A stretch of DNA of 64,000 nucleotides from Deltaproteobacteria bacterium (GCA_016234935.1 JACRNL010000010.1:186001-250000); one strand, 5' to 3'; counted from the first letter of the stretch, positions 20,019 through 28,376 are shown. Made by a program: numbers and translations. The notes: generated by a model not told the origin, from the sequence alone.

Positions 20019-20109
20019 ATGTTTAAATAAACCTTGTGTTGCTGGATTTTTTCATAAATAGAACGCAGCCATAGCGTCATTTACCGTGATTTTTAGCTCG
20101 TTCTTTTAG

Positions 20110-20233
20110 CAGGCTGCTGAAAAAGCCTCATCTACTGCGTTGTCTTCGTCGTTCGGAACGAACGGCGTAGTGATACCTACGCCTCATTCCTCGCTTCTCG
20201 ACGCCTTGTATCTGAGGCTTTTTGAGCAGCCTG
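20110..20233. repeat. 124-bp imperfect palindrome, copy A
   Basis: The 21-bp arms begin CAGGCTGCTGAAAAAGCC (20110 onward) and end GGCTTTTTGAGCAGCCTG (to 20233). They pair perfectly except for one G-G mismatch. Inside is a second hairpin, GGCGTAG and CTACGCC (20164-20183). A second copy of the same length lies at 56258-56381 on the other strand. This copy sits directly downstream of lipA. The direct repeat TTTAGCAGGC is found at 20105 and 20262. Confidence 0.85.
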
Positions 20234-20243
20234 CGCGAGTATA

Positions 20244-21140
20244 TTAGTTTTTCAGCAACCCTTTAGCAGGCATCATGCCGTCTTTTTCCAAAAACAGGCT
20301 CTCCGCGTTGTATGAGCTTCTGACAAACGTCCCTGCGTAGACCTGTTTTATGCCGATTGACCTGCCGTAGACTTCGTACTCTTTAAAGACATCCGGCTCG
20401 ACGTATTCCTTCACTTCAAGGTGGCTGCGCGTCGGCTGGAGATACTGGCCTATGGTCACGGCGTCGCACCCTGCCGCATACAGGTCGCGCAGGACAGCCC
20501 TTACCTCATCCTTTGTCTCGCCAAGCCCGACCATTATGCCTGACTTCGTCAAAACCCCGTGACGGGGCTCAACCCCGGACCCCTTTGCCGAACTCAGCAC
20601 GTCAAGCGACCTTAAATAGTTAGCCTGCGGCCTGACTGTTTTGTAAAGTGACGGGACTGTTTCGAGATTGTGGTTGAAGATATCAGGACCGGCGTTAAGC
20701 ACGGTTTTAAGCCGGATGCCCATGTAATCAGGCGTTAAAACCTCCACTAAAATCGCGGAAATGTTATCCTTTATCGCCTTTATTGTCAAGGCAAATTGGC
20801 CCGCCCCGCCGTCCGCAAGGTCGTCCCTCGTCACCGACGTCACGACCACATGGCGGAGTCCAAGTTCCTTTGCCGTAAGCGCGATGTTTTGCGGCTCATG
20901 CGGGTCTACGTCAAGCGCAGGCGCGGACTTGTTCACCGCACAAAAGCCGCACCTCCTCGTGCAGACGTCGCCAAGTATCATGAACGTAGCCGTGGGCTTT
21001 GAAAAGCACTCGCCTATGTTCGGACACCTTGCCGATTCGCAAACAGTATGAAGGTTTCTCCTGCGGAGGACCGCCTTCATTCCATGAATATTGGCCGGAT
21101 GGCCAAGGCGCTTTTTAGCCCAGGAGGGTAGACGCTTCAT
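20244..21140 (-). CDS. lipA: Lipoyl synthase
   Basis: This radical SAM enzyme inserts sulphur into protein-bound octanoate to form lipoyl groups. Both cluster motifs are intact: the auxiliary cluster CESARCPNIGEC and the radical SAM CTRRCGFC, plus the C-terminal FVRSSYNAES whose Ser ligates the auxiliary cluster. The 298-residue length is normal. Two oddities were seen. The loop before LTKSGIMVGLGET carries SGVEPRHG, encoded by a palindromic repeat (20553-20578). The last residues GLLKN are encoded by a half-arm like that of the adjacent 124-bp palindrome. No lipB or lipoylated-protein gene lies nearby. Confidence 0.94.
   Translation of the reverse strand: MKRLPSWAKKRLGHPANIHGMKAVLRRRNLHTVCESARCPNIGECFSKPTATFMILGDVCTRRCGFCAVNKSAPALDVDPHEPQNIALTAKELGLRHVVVTSVTRDDLADGGAGQFALTIKAIKDNISAILVEVLTPDYMGIRLKTVLNAGPDIFNHNLETVPSLYKTVRPQANYLRSLDVLSSAKGSGVEPRHGVLTKSGIMVGLGETKDEVRAVLRDLYAAGCDAVTIGQYLQPTRSHLEVKEYVEPDVFKEYEVYGRSIGIKQVYAGTFVRSSYNAESLFLEKDGMMPAKGLLKN
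20553..20578. repeat. Family Y palindrome in frame inside lipA
   Basis: CCCCGTGACGGGGCTCAACC lies within this stretch. On the gene strand it reads GGGGTTGAGCCCC followed by GTCACGGGG, matching the family Y consensus GGGGTTGAACCCC plus CTCAGGGG seen at 12.9 and 24.3 kb. Confidence 0.65.
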
Positions 21141-21174
21141 AATTTCTTAAAATAACATTTCAGATTGAAAATCA

Positions 21175-21233
21175 CAAGCGCAAGGTTTTTAAGTTTACCC
21201 GGCGGCCCCCTCGCAAGCGCAGGGTTTTTAAGT
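21175..21233. repeat. Two direct repeats upstream of lipA
   Basis: CAAGCGCAAGGTTTTTAAGT (21175-21194) and CAAGCGCAGGGTTTTTAAGT (21214-21233) differ by one base and start 39 bases apart, within the lipA upstream region. A regulatory role is possible but untested. Confidence 0.5.
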
Positions 21234-21264
21234 GTCGGCTCGCAAACGTGAACAACGCAAAAAC

Positions 21265-21298
21265 ACAGGCCGCAAGCTTTAACTGCCTTGCGGCCTGT
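21265..21298 (-). terminator. Intrinsic terminator after the triple-repeat protein gene
   Basis: ACAGGCCGCAAG and CTTGCGGCCTGT form a perfect 12-bp stem with a 10-base loop. On the minus strand it is followed by GTTTTTG. It ends the M1 peptidase / triple-repeat transcription unit. Confidence 0.8.
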
Positions 21299-21328
21299 TT
21301 GTGCATATGCGGTTTTACGGCGCTGCGG

Positions 21329-22267
21329 TCACTTATTCACAGCCTCTTTTATGGCCTTGATGAGGAGCAGGGTTGATTCCCTGAACTTCTGGACCGCCTG
21401 CTTGAGGTCGCCGGCGTCCCTTGCAGAAGTGGCCTCAGCCTTAAGGCTTTGGGCGTCGTCAAGGAGCTTTTGCGTAGACTCGTCGTCGTCCTTCATTACC
21501 TGAGAGGCGAAAAATATGTAGGTGTCGTTCCTTTTAGCCTCGTACGCGAGGGCATCCTTGTCAGAGGCGAACTCAGTCCTTGGGTAGGTGATAGAATCGC
21601 CCTGCGCCTTCTTTATGTCCTTCACGGATTGAGTCGCTTGCAGATACGCGTCGTCTATGAGCTTTAAGGCGTTGTCGTAGTCGTTTATGGCCACCGACTT
21701 CTTGGATTCTTTAAGAAGTCTTCTCGCCTCGCCGAGTTTCTGGCGGGCGGCGCTGTCTTCTTTTTCGGCAAGGAGGCGGTCGGCTGTCATGATGAAGGTC
21801 TCTACCTCGACGATGCCCGTAGTGATCATTGACTCTTTTCTGGCATGGTCCTGGCCTTCGGACATTTCGAACTCTTCCTGAATGATCGCGTCGCGAAGCG
21901 ATCTGTCCTGCGTGCCGGCAAGGGTTATGGCGTAGAGGGCCATGCGGGTTGATTCGCTAATGTCTTCGAGGGCAAAGGCCAGGTCATGTTTTTTGTAGTG
22001 GTAGGCGGCCTCGGCGGAAAGGGTCTGCGCCTTTTTAAGAAATGACTCGGCATCCTGGTTTTTATTGGCCGCGATGGCCTTTTGGGCGGCGGTCATAAAA
22101 ATCTTGTTGGATTTCATCCGGGCGTCAAACCGCTGAACCATCTCAAACTCTTCAGCGGCGGAATTGTCCTGCGCAAAAACTGCGCCAGGGCATGACATGA
22201 CCGAGATGAACGCCGCCATGAGCATGATCTTTCTCAAAATAAAATATACCGGTATCCGCTTCGTCAA
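21329..22267 (-). CDS. Exported alpha-helical protein with three internal repeats, function unknown
   Basis: This 312-residue protein is not recognised as a named family. A signal peptide is clear (LMAAFISVMSCPGAVFAQ). The rest is charged and helical and contains three copies of a roughly 65-residue unit, at about residues 50-115, 150-215 and 245-310. Each has the pattern: a short F-hydrophobic-A helix, then A-x-x-L followed by a Lys-rich turn, then D-hydrophobic-x-x-A-hydrophobic, ending T-x-x-hydrophobic. Compare AAYHYKKHDLAFALEDI, SKKSVAINDYDNALKLI and ATSARDAGDLKQAVQKF. The spacing resembles degenerate TPR-like helical pairs. The start is TTG, overlapping the M1 peptidase stop (TTGA), so the two are translationally coupled and probably work together. 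Confidence 0.8.
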   Translation of the reverse strand: MTKRIPVYFILRKIMLMAAFISVMSCPGAVFAQDNSAAEEFEMVQRFDARMKSNKIFMTAAQKAIAANKNQDAESFLKKAQTLSAEAAYHYKKHDLAFALEDISESTRMALYAITLAGTQDRSLRDAIIQEEFEMSEGQDHARKESMITTGIVEVETFIMTADRLLAEKEDSAARQKLGEARRLLKESKKSVAINDYDNALKLIDDAYLQATQSVKDIKKAQGDSITYPRTEFASDKDALAYEAKRNDTYIFFASQVMKDDDESTQKLLDDAQSLKAEATSARDAGDLKQAVQKFRESTLLLIKAIKEAVNK

Positions 22268-24432
22268 GGCAGTATTTCCTTTTTTAACCTGTTTTCCGCC
22301 GGGGCGCGTCCTTTTTCGACCTTCCTGTCATTGGCGATAATGACGTAACTCTCATCTAAGAAAAAACGCATGCGTTTTATCTTCTCAAGGGTTTCATCAG
22401 GGCCGCCAACGGCCGCAAAGACGCCTATTCCGCCTATGGGATTATCGGCGCTCTTTACGGCCAGACCGACCGTGAAGGAGGCGGCTGGATAGCTCTTGCC
22501 GTTTATGACGAACGGATCGCCTATCGCATTGAGATACCCCTTCAAATAGGACTGTATGACGGCAAATGCGCGGTTCTCCGAAGGGCCGCCGAGCACGAAT
22601 ACGGACCCGTTTTTGACGTGCTCCTGCATATCCTCATCGTCGTCCGTCACGAGCGTGAGATCAAAGTCCTTCGCAAGAAGCTCCGCCCCCGCAAGATATT
22701 TTTCGCGCGCCTCTCCGGCAGACGGCACCACTACGACGGCCTTCCTGTCGCCGAAGACAGCCCCGAACGATGGCGGTATCTCCGCGCTTGAAAGGAGCCT
22801 GAAGTTTTCATAATCAGGGTCTACCTCGACTGAAACAGGCTTTGATGAAAGCTCGGTGTATGCCTTGTAATCCTCGCCGCTGACAGCCATGGTCTTTTTT
22901 ACGAGGCCGTCCTTTTCCGTTTTAAACCCTATCGGCAGCGTCATGATATAGGCAGGGGCCTTCTGTTTTATATTGAAGGAGACAACGTAAGGAGCCTTGC
23001 CGCCGGTTACTTGCACGTTTTCAACGGCAAGTTCAGGGCCGCCGGTCCTGCTGAGCCACTGGTCAAAAAACCAGTAAAGGTCTTTGCCGGACGTTTTTTC
23101 AAAGGCGTTCATGATGTCCTTCCATGCGGCCTTCTTAAAGGCCATTCGGGAATAGAACTCTTTTAGTCCGGCATTGAAGGCATCCTCTCCTATATAATTA
23201 TACAACATATTCAGTACCATCGTGCCTTTATTGTATCCCACCGCCCTTGCGGCCTTGGTGGTGGCATCGGAAAAGTCCGCAAGGGACGTCTCGTCAGGCC
23301 CTGCGAAGTTCTTGTAGCCCCAGAGCTTGGTTGTCCTGAAGTCACGCGCCTCTTCCAGCCCTTTTTTCCTCGCAAGCGCATAGTCCGCCGTAAATGTGGT
23401 CAACGCCTCTGTCCAGTTTCCGCCGGCGCTCTCAGGGAAGACGGAGTTGCCCCACCAGTTGTGGGCTATCTCATGGCCGAGCGACGTGTCGGGTATGAAA
23501 GGCAGTCTTATCACCGTAGAGCCCAGAAGCGTGAACGACGGCATGCCGTAGCCGGTCGGGAGGAAGCTCTCAACTACCGCGAACTTCATGAATGGATAGG
23601 CGCCGAACATGGCGGCATACATATCGAGGTATTCCCGCGTCTTTTTGATGTAGAGTTTGGAGAGGGCGTCGTCTTTATTAAGGAAGAACGTATAGATGTC
23701 TATGCCCTTGTGCTTCTCCTTTTCAACATGGAACCTGGCGGCCACGATGTCAATGCCGGCCAAAGGCTTATCGCTTTTCCAGCGGTTCATGACGGTCTTG
23801 CCGTCCGTCTTTACATCCCTTCCCGCCGGCACGCGCGCGCCTTCGCTTACGGCGGAATATCCCACGGGCAGGCTGACGGTCAGTTCAAAAGGCGTCAGCG
23901 CCCCTTCTTCATGCGGATACCAGTTCGCGGAAGACAGCAGCAGCGCGCCTTCCTCGCCGATAACGCCGTCATCAAGGTAGGCCACGCCGCGCTGGACGTT
24001 TTCCCGCGCGCTGTCAACGGGCTGGAACTTTCCTTTGAAGCTCACCTTCAGCTTTAACTCGACGGGGGTTGGCGATTTCGGCAGGTCTATCAATACCTCC
24101 TGCCGCCGGTTGTCTAATTCATTAGCCGTGAATGTTAAAGCTGCCCCTCCGTTTTCAACGGACTCGACCACGGACATTCCCCTTAAGAGCAGGCGCAGCT
24201 TTTGGGCGCCCTCCCTGACGGTGACAATGTCCGTCCCTTTAAGCTCGCGGTCTTTAAGATCAAGCGTAATGTTTATTTCGTGCATAAGCACGGCTTGAAG
24301 GGGTTGAACCCCCTCAGGTGATTCAGCCCCGTTTTCAGGTTTATCCGCGGCAAAAGACGCGGTGGCGGACAAAAGCGTCAAAAAGAAGGCAATGGCAAGG
24401 ACGGAAATAGTTCTAAGCTGCATCTTTTTCAT
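22264..24432 (-). CDS. M1-family metallopeptidase (aminopeptidase N-like), exported
   Basis: This 722-residue protein starts with a signal peptide (TISVLAIAFFLTLLSATASFA). The gluzincin zinc site HEIAHNWWG is followed by the third ligand Glu in GGNWTEALTTF. The Tyr and C-terminal helical parts of M1 enzymes follow (YNKGTMVLNMLYNYIGEDAF). The classical GAMEN exopeptidase motif is not obvious; the equivalent strand reads YGMPSFTLLG, so strict aminopeptidase activity is uncertain. A C-terminal domain of about 200 residues (KAVVVVPSAGEAREKYL) is extra. After the signal peptide the segment ESPEGVQPLQ is encoded by a palindromic repeat. It overlaps the next gene by 4 bases. Confidence 0.85.
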   Translation of the reverse strand: MKKMQLRTISVLAIAFFLTLLSATASFAADKPENGAESPEGVQPLQAVLMHEINITLDLKDRELKGTDIVTVREGAQKLRLLLRGMSVVESVENGGAALTFTANELDNRRQEVLIDLPKSPTPVELKLKVSFKGKFQPVDSARENVQRGVAYLDDGVIGEEGALLLSSANWYPHEEGALTPFELTVSLPVGYSAVSEGARVPAGRDVKTDGKTVMNRWKSDKPLAGIDIVAARFHVEKEKHKGIDIYTFFLNKDDALSKLYIKKTREYLDMYAAMFGAYPFMKFAVVESFLPTGYGMPSFTLLGSTVIRLPFIPDTSLGHEIAHNWWGNSVFPESAGGNWTEALTTFTADYALARKKGLEEARDFRTTKLWGYKNFAGPDETSLADFSDATTKAARAVGYNKGTMVLNMLYNYIGEDAFNAGLKEFYSRMAFKKAAWKDIMNAFEKTSGKDLYWFFDQWLSRTGGPELAVENVQVTGGKAPYVVSFNIKQKAPAYIMTLPIGFKTEKDGLVKKTMAVSGEDYKAYTELSSKPVSVEVDPDYENFRLLSSAEIPPSFGAVFGDRKAVVVVPSAGEAREKYLAGAELLAKDFDLTLVTDDDEDMQEHVKNGSVFVLGGPSENRAFAVIQSYLKGYLNAIGDPFVINGKSYPAASFTVGLAVKSADNPIGGIGVFAAVGGPDETLEKIKRMRFFLDESYVIIANDRKVEKGRAPAENRLKKEILP
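24296..24318. repeat. Family Y palindrome in frame near the M1 peptidase N-terminus
   Basis: GAAGGGGTTGAACCCCCTCA (24298 onward) matches the intergenic copy at 12877-12900. It is read in frame right after the signal peptide cleavage region. Confidence 0.65.
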
Positions 24433-24614
24433 ACGTTAACCTCATGGAGATATGATTTGTGCTATAATTTATCAATATTAAAGATACCAGAACAACAGCC
24501 TTTGTCCATATAACGATAGATGTATATTACAGAAGTTGTCTTAAAATATTTCTATAAACAGATGAATTTTATTAAATTTGCCGCTAACCGTTTTTTAATC
24601 TTGATATCTTACAA

Positions 24615-24620
24615 TATAAT
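24615..24620 (+). promoter_or_regulatory. Candidate -10 element for the 56-residue peptide gene
   Basis: A perfect TATAAT lies in very AT-rich DNA about 80 bases before the ATG at 24700. No good -35 box is seen at the right distance; a TTTTTTA run is the nearest. Confidence 0.3.
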
Positions 24621-24699
24621 GAAACAACTTGCAAACTCGCTTCTAATGCGGCCGGCACAGGCGGCTGTGAGTTAAATAAGCGGAAAAGGAGACAGGGAT

Positions 24700-24870
24700 A
24701 TGGCCACGAAAATGGACCTTGGCGAGATTATTACCTTTGAGGATATGATTACGGAAACGGATTTAACGGAGTTGATGGATTCAACGCCGGCCTCTTTGAG
24801 GCCGGCCGGAACGCGGTCAGTTTATTTCCTTGTCGGGAGTTCGTGTATCATCTGCAAGAACGGCAAATGA
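24700..24870 (+). CDS. 56-residue peptide with acidic N-terminus and Cys-containing tail, function unknown
   Basis: The peptide begins MATKMDLGEIITFEDMITET and ends SSCIICKNGK. It has an acidic, helical first half, a Pro/Arg hinge (TPASLRPAGTRS) and a short hydrophobic and Ser/Cys tail with a CxxC pair. The ribosome binding site AAAAGGAGA is near-ideal and 7 bases from the ATG. A strong intrinsic terminator starts 60 bases after the stop, so this looks like a true monocistronic gene. A 9-bp perfect GC hairpin (GCCGGCCTC, loop TTT) lies within the coding sequence at 24786-24806. The leader-plus-tail layout is like a ribosomally made, modified peptide precursor, but no modifying enzyme is nearby. 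A small metal-binding or regulatory peptide is equally possible. Confidence 0.6.
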   Translation: MATKMDLGEIITFEDMITETDLTELMDSTPASLRPAGTRSVYFLVGSSCIICKNGK

Positions 24871-24930
24871 TTTTTCATCTCTTTACTTCGCGTCATCGGC
24901 GGGCAGCGCCTTGTTTTTAAAGCCGTCACA

Positions 24931-24970
24931 AAAGACCATGCTCATGGCGGGCATGGTCTTTTTGTTTTTT
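24931..24970 (+). terminator. Intrinsic terminator of the 56-residue peptide gene
   Basis: AAAGACCATGC and GCATGGTCTTT form a perfect 11-bp stem, followed by TTTGTTTTTT. Confidence 0.85.
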
Positions 24971-24986
24971 CAGATGACGCAAAAAC

Positions 24987-25022
24987 AAAGCAGGCAGGCC
25001 TTTCATAGGGCCTGCCTGCTTT
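24987..25022. terminator. Bidirectional terminator, probably serving hemC
   Basis: AAAGCAGGCAGGCC and GGCCTGCCTGCTTT make a perfect 14-bp stem with an 8-base loop. T-runs follow on both strands. On the minus strand it lies 38 bases after the hemC stop codon. Confidence 0.8.
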
Positions 25023-25059
25023 TTATTTTAATGACAAAAATACGGCTTGCAGCACGCCC

Positions 25060-26004
25060 TCACGCCCCGCCCGGAGGGTTCACTTCGTAGAGGTTTTTGA
25101 GTATATCCCACGCGCCCATCTTGAGGAGCTTTTCAGCTAGGGCCACGCCGAGATCTTCGGCCTTGTCCCTCGGCCCTTCGATGACGTCCTTCACGAATGT
25201 CTTGCCGTCGGTTGAGGCTACAAGCCCTCTCAGCCTGAGGGTGTCTCCCTTCAACTCCCCATACGCGGCTATAGGAACCTGACAGCCGCCTTCGAGCCGC
25301 CTTAAAAGCGCCCTTTCCGCCCTCACCGCGCATGAGGTGTCAGCGTGGTTGAAAAACGCGGCAAGGTTGTTTATATAGTCATCGCCTGCCCTGGTCTCTA
25401 TGCCGAGCGCGCCCTGCCCTATGGCCGGAAGGCTTACCTCGGTAGAAAGCAGTTCGGTTATGCGCGAGTGCATGCCGAGCCTGTTGACCCCGGCACCCGC
25501 AAGGATTATCGCGTCATAGTGGCCGTCGTCCAACTTTTTCATGCGCGTGTCGAGGTTGCCGCGAAGGTGCAGCATCTCAAAGTCCGGCCTCAGATGCAGG
25601 AGCTGAGACTGGCGACGGAGGCTTGACGTCCCTATCTTGGCGCCCTTCGGGAGATCAAGCAGTTTCACGCCATTCCTTGAAAACACCGCGTCTCGCGGGT
25701 CTTCCCTCTCGGTAATGGCGCGCAGTATCAGGCCGTCCGGAAATACCGTCGGCACGTCCTTCATGGAATGGACGGCCAGGTGCGCCCTGCCGTCAAGCAG
25801 GGCCTCTTCTATCTCCTTAACGAAAAGCCCCTTGCCGCCGACCTTTGCCAGAGGCACGTCGAGTATCTTATCCCCTGTCGTCTTTATCTTTTCAAGCGAC
25901 ACCTCGGCCTCAGGGTGCCTTTTTTCTATCTCTGACTTTACCCAGTTCGCCTGCCAGAGCGCGAGCTTGCTCGCGCGCGTGCCTATGACTATCTTCTTTT
26001 TCAT
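25060..26004 (-). CDS. hemC: Porphobilinogen deaminase (hydroxymethylbilane synthase)
   Basis: The enzyme polymerises four porphobilinogens into hydroxymethylbilane for haem and sirohaem. The 314-residue protein starts KKIVIGTRASKLALWQ, with the substrate-binding Arg/Ser loop GTSSLRRQSQLL. LRGNLDTRMKKL is present, and the dipyrromethane cofactor Cys is in RLEGGCQVPIA (about residue 242). The C-terminal domain is complete. It lies 69 bases downstream of hemA in the same direction, so the two are likely co-transcribed, ending at the bidirectional terminator. Confidence 0.95.
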   Translation of the reverse strand: MKKKIVIGTRASKLALWQANWVKSEIEKRHPEAEVSLEKIKTTGDKILDVPLAKVGGKGLFVKEIEEALLDGRAHLAVHSMKDVPTVFPDGLILRAITEREDPRDAVFSRNGVKLLDLPKGAKIGTSSLRRQSQLLHLRPDFEMLHLRGNLDTRMKKLDDGHYDAIILAGAGVNRLGMHSRITELLSTEVSLPAIGQGALGIETRAGDDYINNLAAFFNHADTSCAVRAERALLRRLEGGCQVPIAAYGELKGDTLRLRGLVASTDGKTFVKDVIEGPRDKAEDLGVALAEKLLKMGAWDILKNLYEVNPPGGA

Positions 26005-26073
26005 TCGATGATCCCTTTTCGTGCCTTCAGGCAGTTTTCAATGCAACAAAACAACCGGCTTTTCAAGCCGCGT

Positions 26074-27408
26074 CTATTCCTCTTTATTGTTGGCTTCTTT
26101 ACTGCCTGCCTCTTTGTCGTTCGCCCTGTTCAGTTTTTCAAGGGCCTCGTTAAGGTCGAATATCTTTCTCACGGTGTCGATATACAAATCCCCCTCGACC
26201 TTGTTCGCGTCTTTTTTGAGGTGAATGATCGGATTGTGGATTATCTTGTTCACGATGGACGAGGTCATGGCCTCAAGTATCTTCCTGTCCTTTTCAGAGA
26301 GGTTTTCAAAGGATGACATGGCCTTTGATATCTCGTTTTTCCTTATCTCGTCGCAAAACTGCCTGAGGGCGATAATGGTCGGCACCACGTCAAGGGACTT
26401 CGCCCAGCGGTAGAACTTTTCTATCTCCTCGACAATTATCGTCTCCGCCTGCTTTGCCTCGCCGGCCCTCTCGCTCAGGTTCGCCTTCACGACGCCCTGA
26501 AGGTCGTCTATGTCGTAGACGTAGGCGTTGTCTATGCCGTTGACGAGCGGGTCTATGTTCCTGGGCACGGAGATGTCTATGAAGAACATGGGCTTGTTCC
26601 TCCTGTGCTTCATGACCTCTTTGACGTCGTCCGGCTTTATGATGAAGCTGGACGCGCCGGTGGAGGCTATGACTATGTCGGCGTCTTTCAGGTAATGCTG
26701 GTATTCGCGGAACATTATCGCCGCGCCGCCGAAGCTCCTTACGAACTCCACGGCCTTTTCATAGGTGCGGTTTGCCACCATTATGTCGCTTACGCCGTTT
26801 GAAAGGAGGTGTTTTGCCGCAAGCTCGGCCATCTCCCCGGCGCCTATGAGCATGGCGGTCTTGCCCCTCAACTCGCCGAATATCTTGCGCGCGAGCTCGA
26901 CGGCGGCAAAGCTTATAGAGACGGCGGATTCGCCTATGCGCGTCTCCGTCCTTATCCGCTTTGCCACCTGAAAGGCCTTGTGGTAGAGCTTATTAACGAT
27001 GACGCCCGCCGTGTTGTGCTCGACGGCATAGCTGTAAGAGTCCTTCACCTGCCCCAGTATCTGCGGCTCGCCGACTATCATGGAATCAAGCCCCGCGCCG
27101 ACGCGGAAGAGGTGCTTTACGGCCTCCTCGCCGCAGCGGGAGTACAGGTGCTCGTCAAGTTCGCTGATAGGGATATTGTGATAATCGGACAAAAATCTCT
27201 TTATCTGCCACTCGCCCTTTTCCATGTCCGGCGTGACGGCAAGCACCTCCACCCGGTTGCAGGTGGAAAGGATTACCGCCTCGTTAAGACCGTAATGCGC
27301 CAATAACCTTTTAAGAGGCTGGCCAATGGTATCGGCGGGAAAGGACAGCTTTTCCCGTATCTCGACAGGAGCTGTTTTATGGTTGAGTCCGACTATTACG
27401 ATGTTCAT
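26074..27408 (-). CDS. hemA: Glutamyl-tRNA reductase
   Basis: This is the first committed step of C5-pathway tetrapyrrole synthesis: NADPH-dependent reduction of glutamyl-tRNA to glutamate-1-semialdehyde. The 444-residue protein begins VIVGLNHKTAPVEIREKL, has the catalytic Cys in LSTCNRVEVLAV (about residue 50), the Rossmann loop MLIGAGEMAELAAKHL, and VANRTYEKA. The helical dimerisation domain is followed by a low-complexity acidic tail (EAGSKEANNKEE), a little longer than usual. Gene order ccsA-hemA-hemC is the deltaproteobacterial arrangement. Confidence 0.95.
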   Translation of the reverse strand: MNIVIVGLNHKTAPVEIREKLSFPADTIGQPLKRLLAHYGLNEAVILSTCNRVEVLAVTPDMEKGEWQIKRFLSDYHNIPISELDEHLYSRCGEEAVKHLFRVGAGLDSMIVGEPQILGQVKDSYSYAVEHNTAGVIVNKLYHKAFQVAKRIRTETRIGESAVSISFAAVELARKIFGELRGKTAMLIGAGEMAELAAKHLLSNGVSDIMVANRTYEKAVEFVRSFGGAAIMFREYQHYLKDADIVIASTGASSFIIKPDDVKEVMKHRRNKPMFFIDISVPRNIDPLVNGIDNAYVYDIDDLQGVVKANLSERAGEAKQAETIIVEEIEKFYRWAKSLDVVPTIIALRQFCDEIRKNEISKAMSSFENLSEKDRKILEAMTSSIVNKIIHNPIIHLKKDANKVEGDLYIDTVRKIFDLNEALEKLNRANDKEAGSKEANNKEE

Positions 27409-27486
27409 TTAAATGCCTTCGCAGGGTGTCCACACCCTGACCGTAAGTAAAATGGCGCGGCGGGCCGGCTCATGGCGCAGACCATG

Positions 27487-28311
27487 TCATTTAAAGCCGT
27501 GCGCGCCTCCCATTATGAGCCTGATAATGAAAAACGACCCGATAAGCACCAAAAAGGCGATACCTGAGAATATAGCGGCCGTTCTCCCGCGCCAGCCCGA
27601 CGTAAGCCTGCCGTGCAGGAGCGCGGCGTACAAAAACCATGTTATCACCGACCATATCTGGCGCGGCTTCCAGTCCCAGTAGCTCCCGTAGGTATACTGC
27701 GACCACACGGCGCCGGAGATTATCGCGAGCGTCAGGAGCGTAAAACCGTACTGAAGGAACTTGTAGTTCAGCTCATCGAGCGTGTCGAGCGACGGCATTA
27801 TGAAAAAAAGGCCCTTTAATTTCCTCGTCTTCAGATAGCGCTCCTGTATGACGTACATGACGCCCAGAAAAAAAGCTATCGCGAAAAAGGCGTTGCCTAA
27901 AAAGGCGATGGTCACGTGCATGAAGAGCCAGAAACTTTTAAGCGCCGGAGAGAGCTGGATTATCTCTCCGGGCATGAAGGCCGCGGTAATGATAAGTATG
28001 AGCGCGAAGGGCGTGACGAACGCGCCGAGCGTCTTTTGTCTATATCTGAATATAAGGTATAAGTTCGTGATTACGACGAGCCACGAGAAAAATATGAGCG
28101 ACTCGTGAAGGCTCGTTACAGGCATCCTGCCGGAATATATGACGCGGCCTGCAAGGGTCAGCGTATGCAAGGCGAAGGCGCCGAAAAGCAGCCTCTCGGC
28201 AACGGCGATGACCCTGTCCTTATGCGTAAAAAGATAGGCCAGGTATACGCACGTGGCGGCCGCGTAAAGGACAGCCGTCATTAGAAAGAATATGGAGCCC
28301 GCTGTGGACAA
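27487..28311 (-). CDS. ccsA: CcsA/HemX-type cytochrome c assembly membrane protein
   Basis: This polytopic membrane protein (274 residues, about eight segments) belongs to the CcsA/CcmC/ResC haem-handling superfamily. The conserved tryptophan-rich loop appears as YGSYWDWKPRQIW (about residue 210), flanked by membrane helices. His residues near FHPLH-like positions (MPVTSLHESL, FWLFMHVTIA) are candidate haem ligands. It may deliver haem for c-type cytochromes, which fits the many c haems of the Act operon. The HemX subgroup next to hemA is also proposed to modulate HemA level, so either role is open. Confidence 0.87.
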   Translation of the reverse strand: MSTAGSIFFLMTAVLYAAATCVYLAYLFTHKDRVIAVAERLLFGAFALHTLTLAGRVIYSGRMPVTSLHESLIFFSWLVVITNLYLIFRYRQKTLGAFVTPFALILIITAAFMPGEIIQLSPALKSFWLFMHVTIAFLGNAFFAIAFFLGVMYVIQERYLKTRKLKGLFFIMPSLDTLDELNYKFLQYGFTLLTLAIISGAVWSQYTYGSYWDWKPRQIWSVITWFLYAALLHGRLTSGWRGRTAAIFSGIAFLVLIGSFFIIRLIMGGAHGFK

Positions 28312-28316
28312 TTTAC

Positions 28317-28344
28317 CTCTTGAAGGGGTTTAAAACCCCTTTTA
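28317..28344. repeat. Family Y palindrome upstream of ccsA
   Basis: CTTGAAGGGGTTTAAAACCC is centred here, in the gap between siroheme synthase and ccsA, close to the ccsA ribosome binding region. Confidence 0.6.
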
Positions 28345-28376
28345 CCCTTTGTCAGCCGCCTTCCTGAGCGGCGTCT

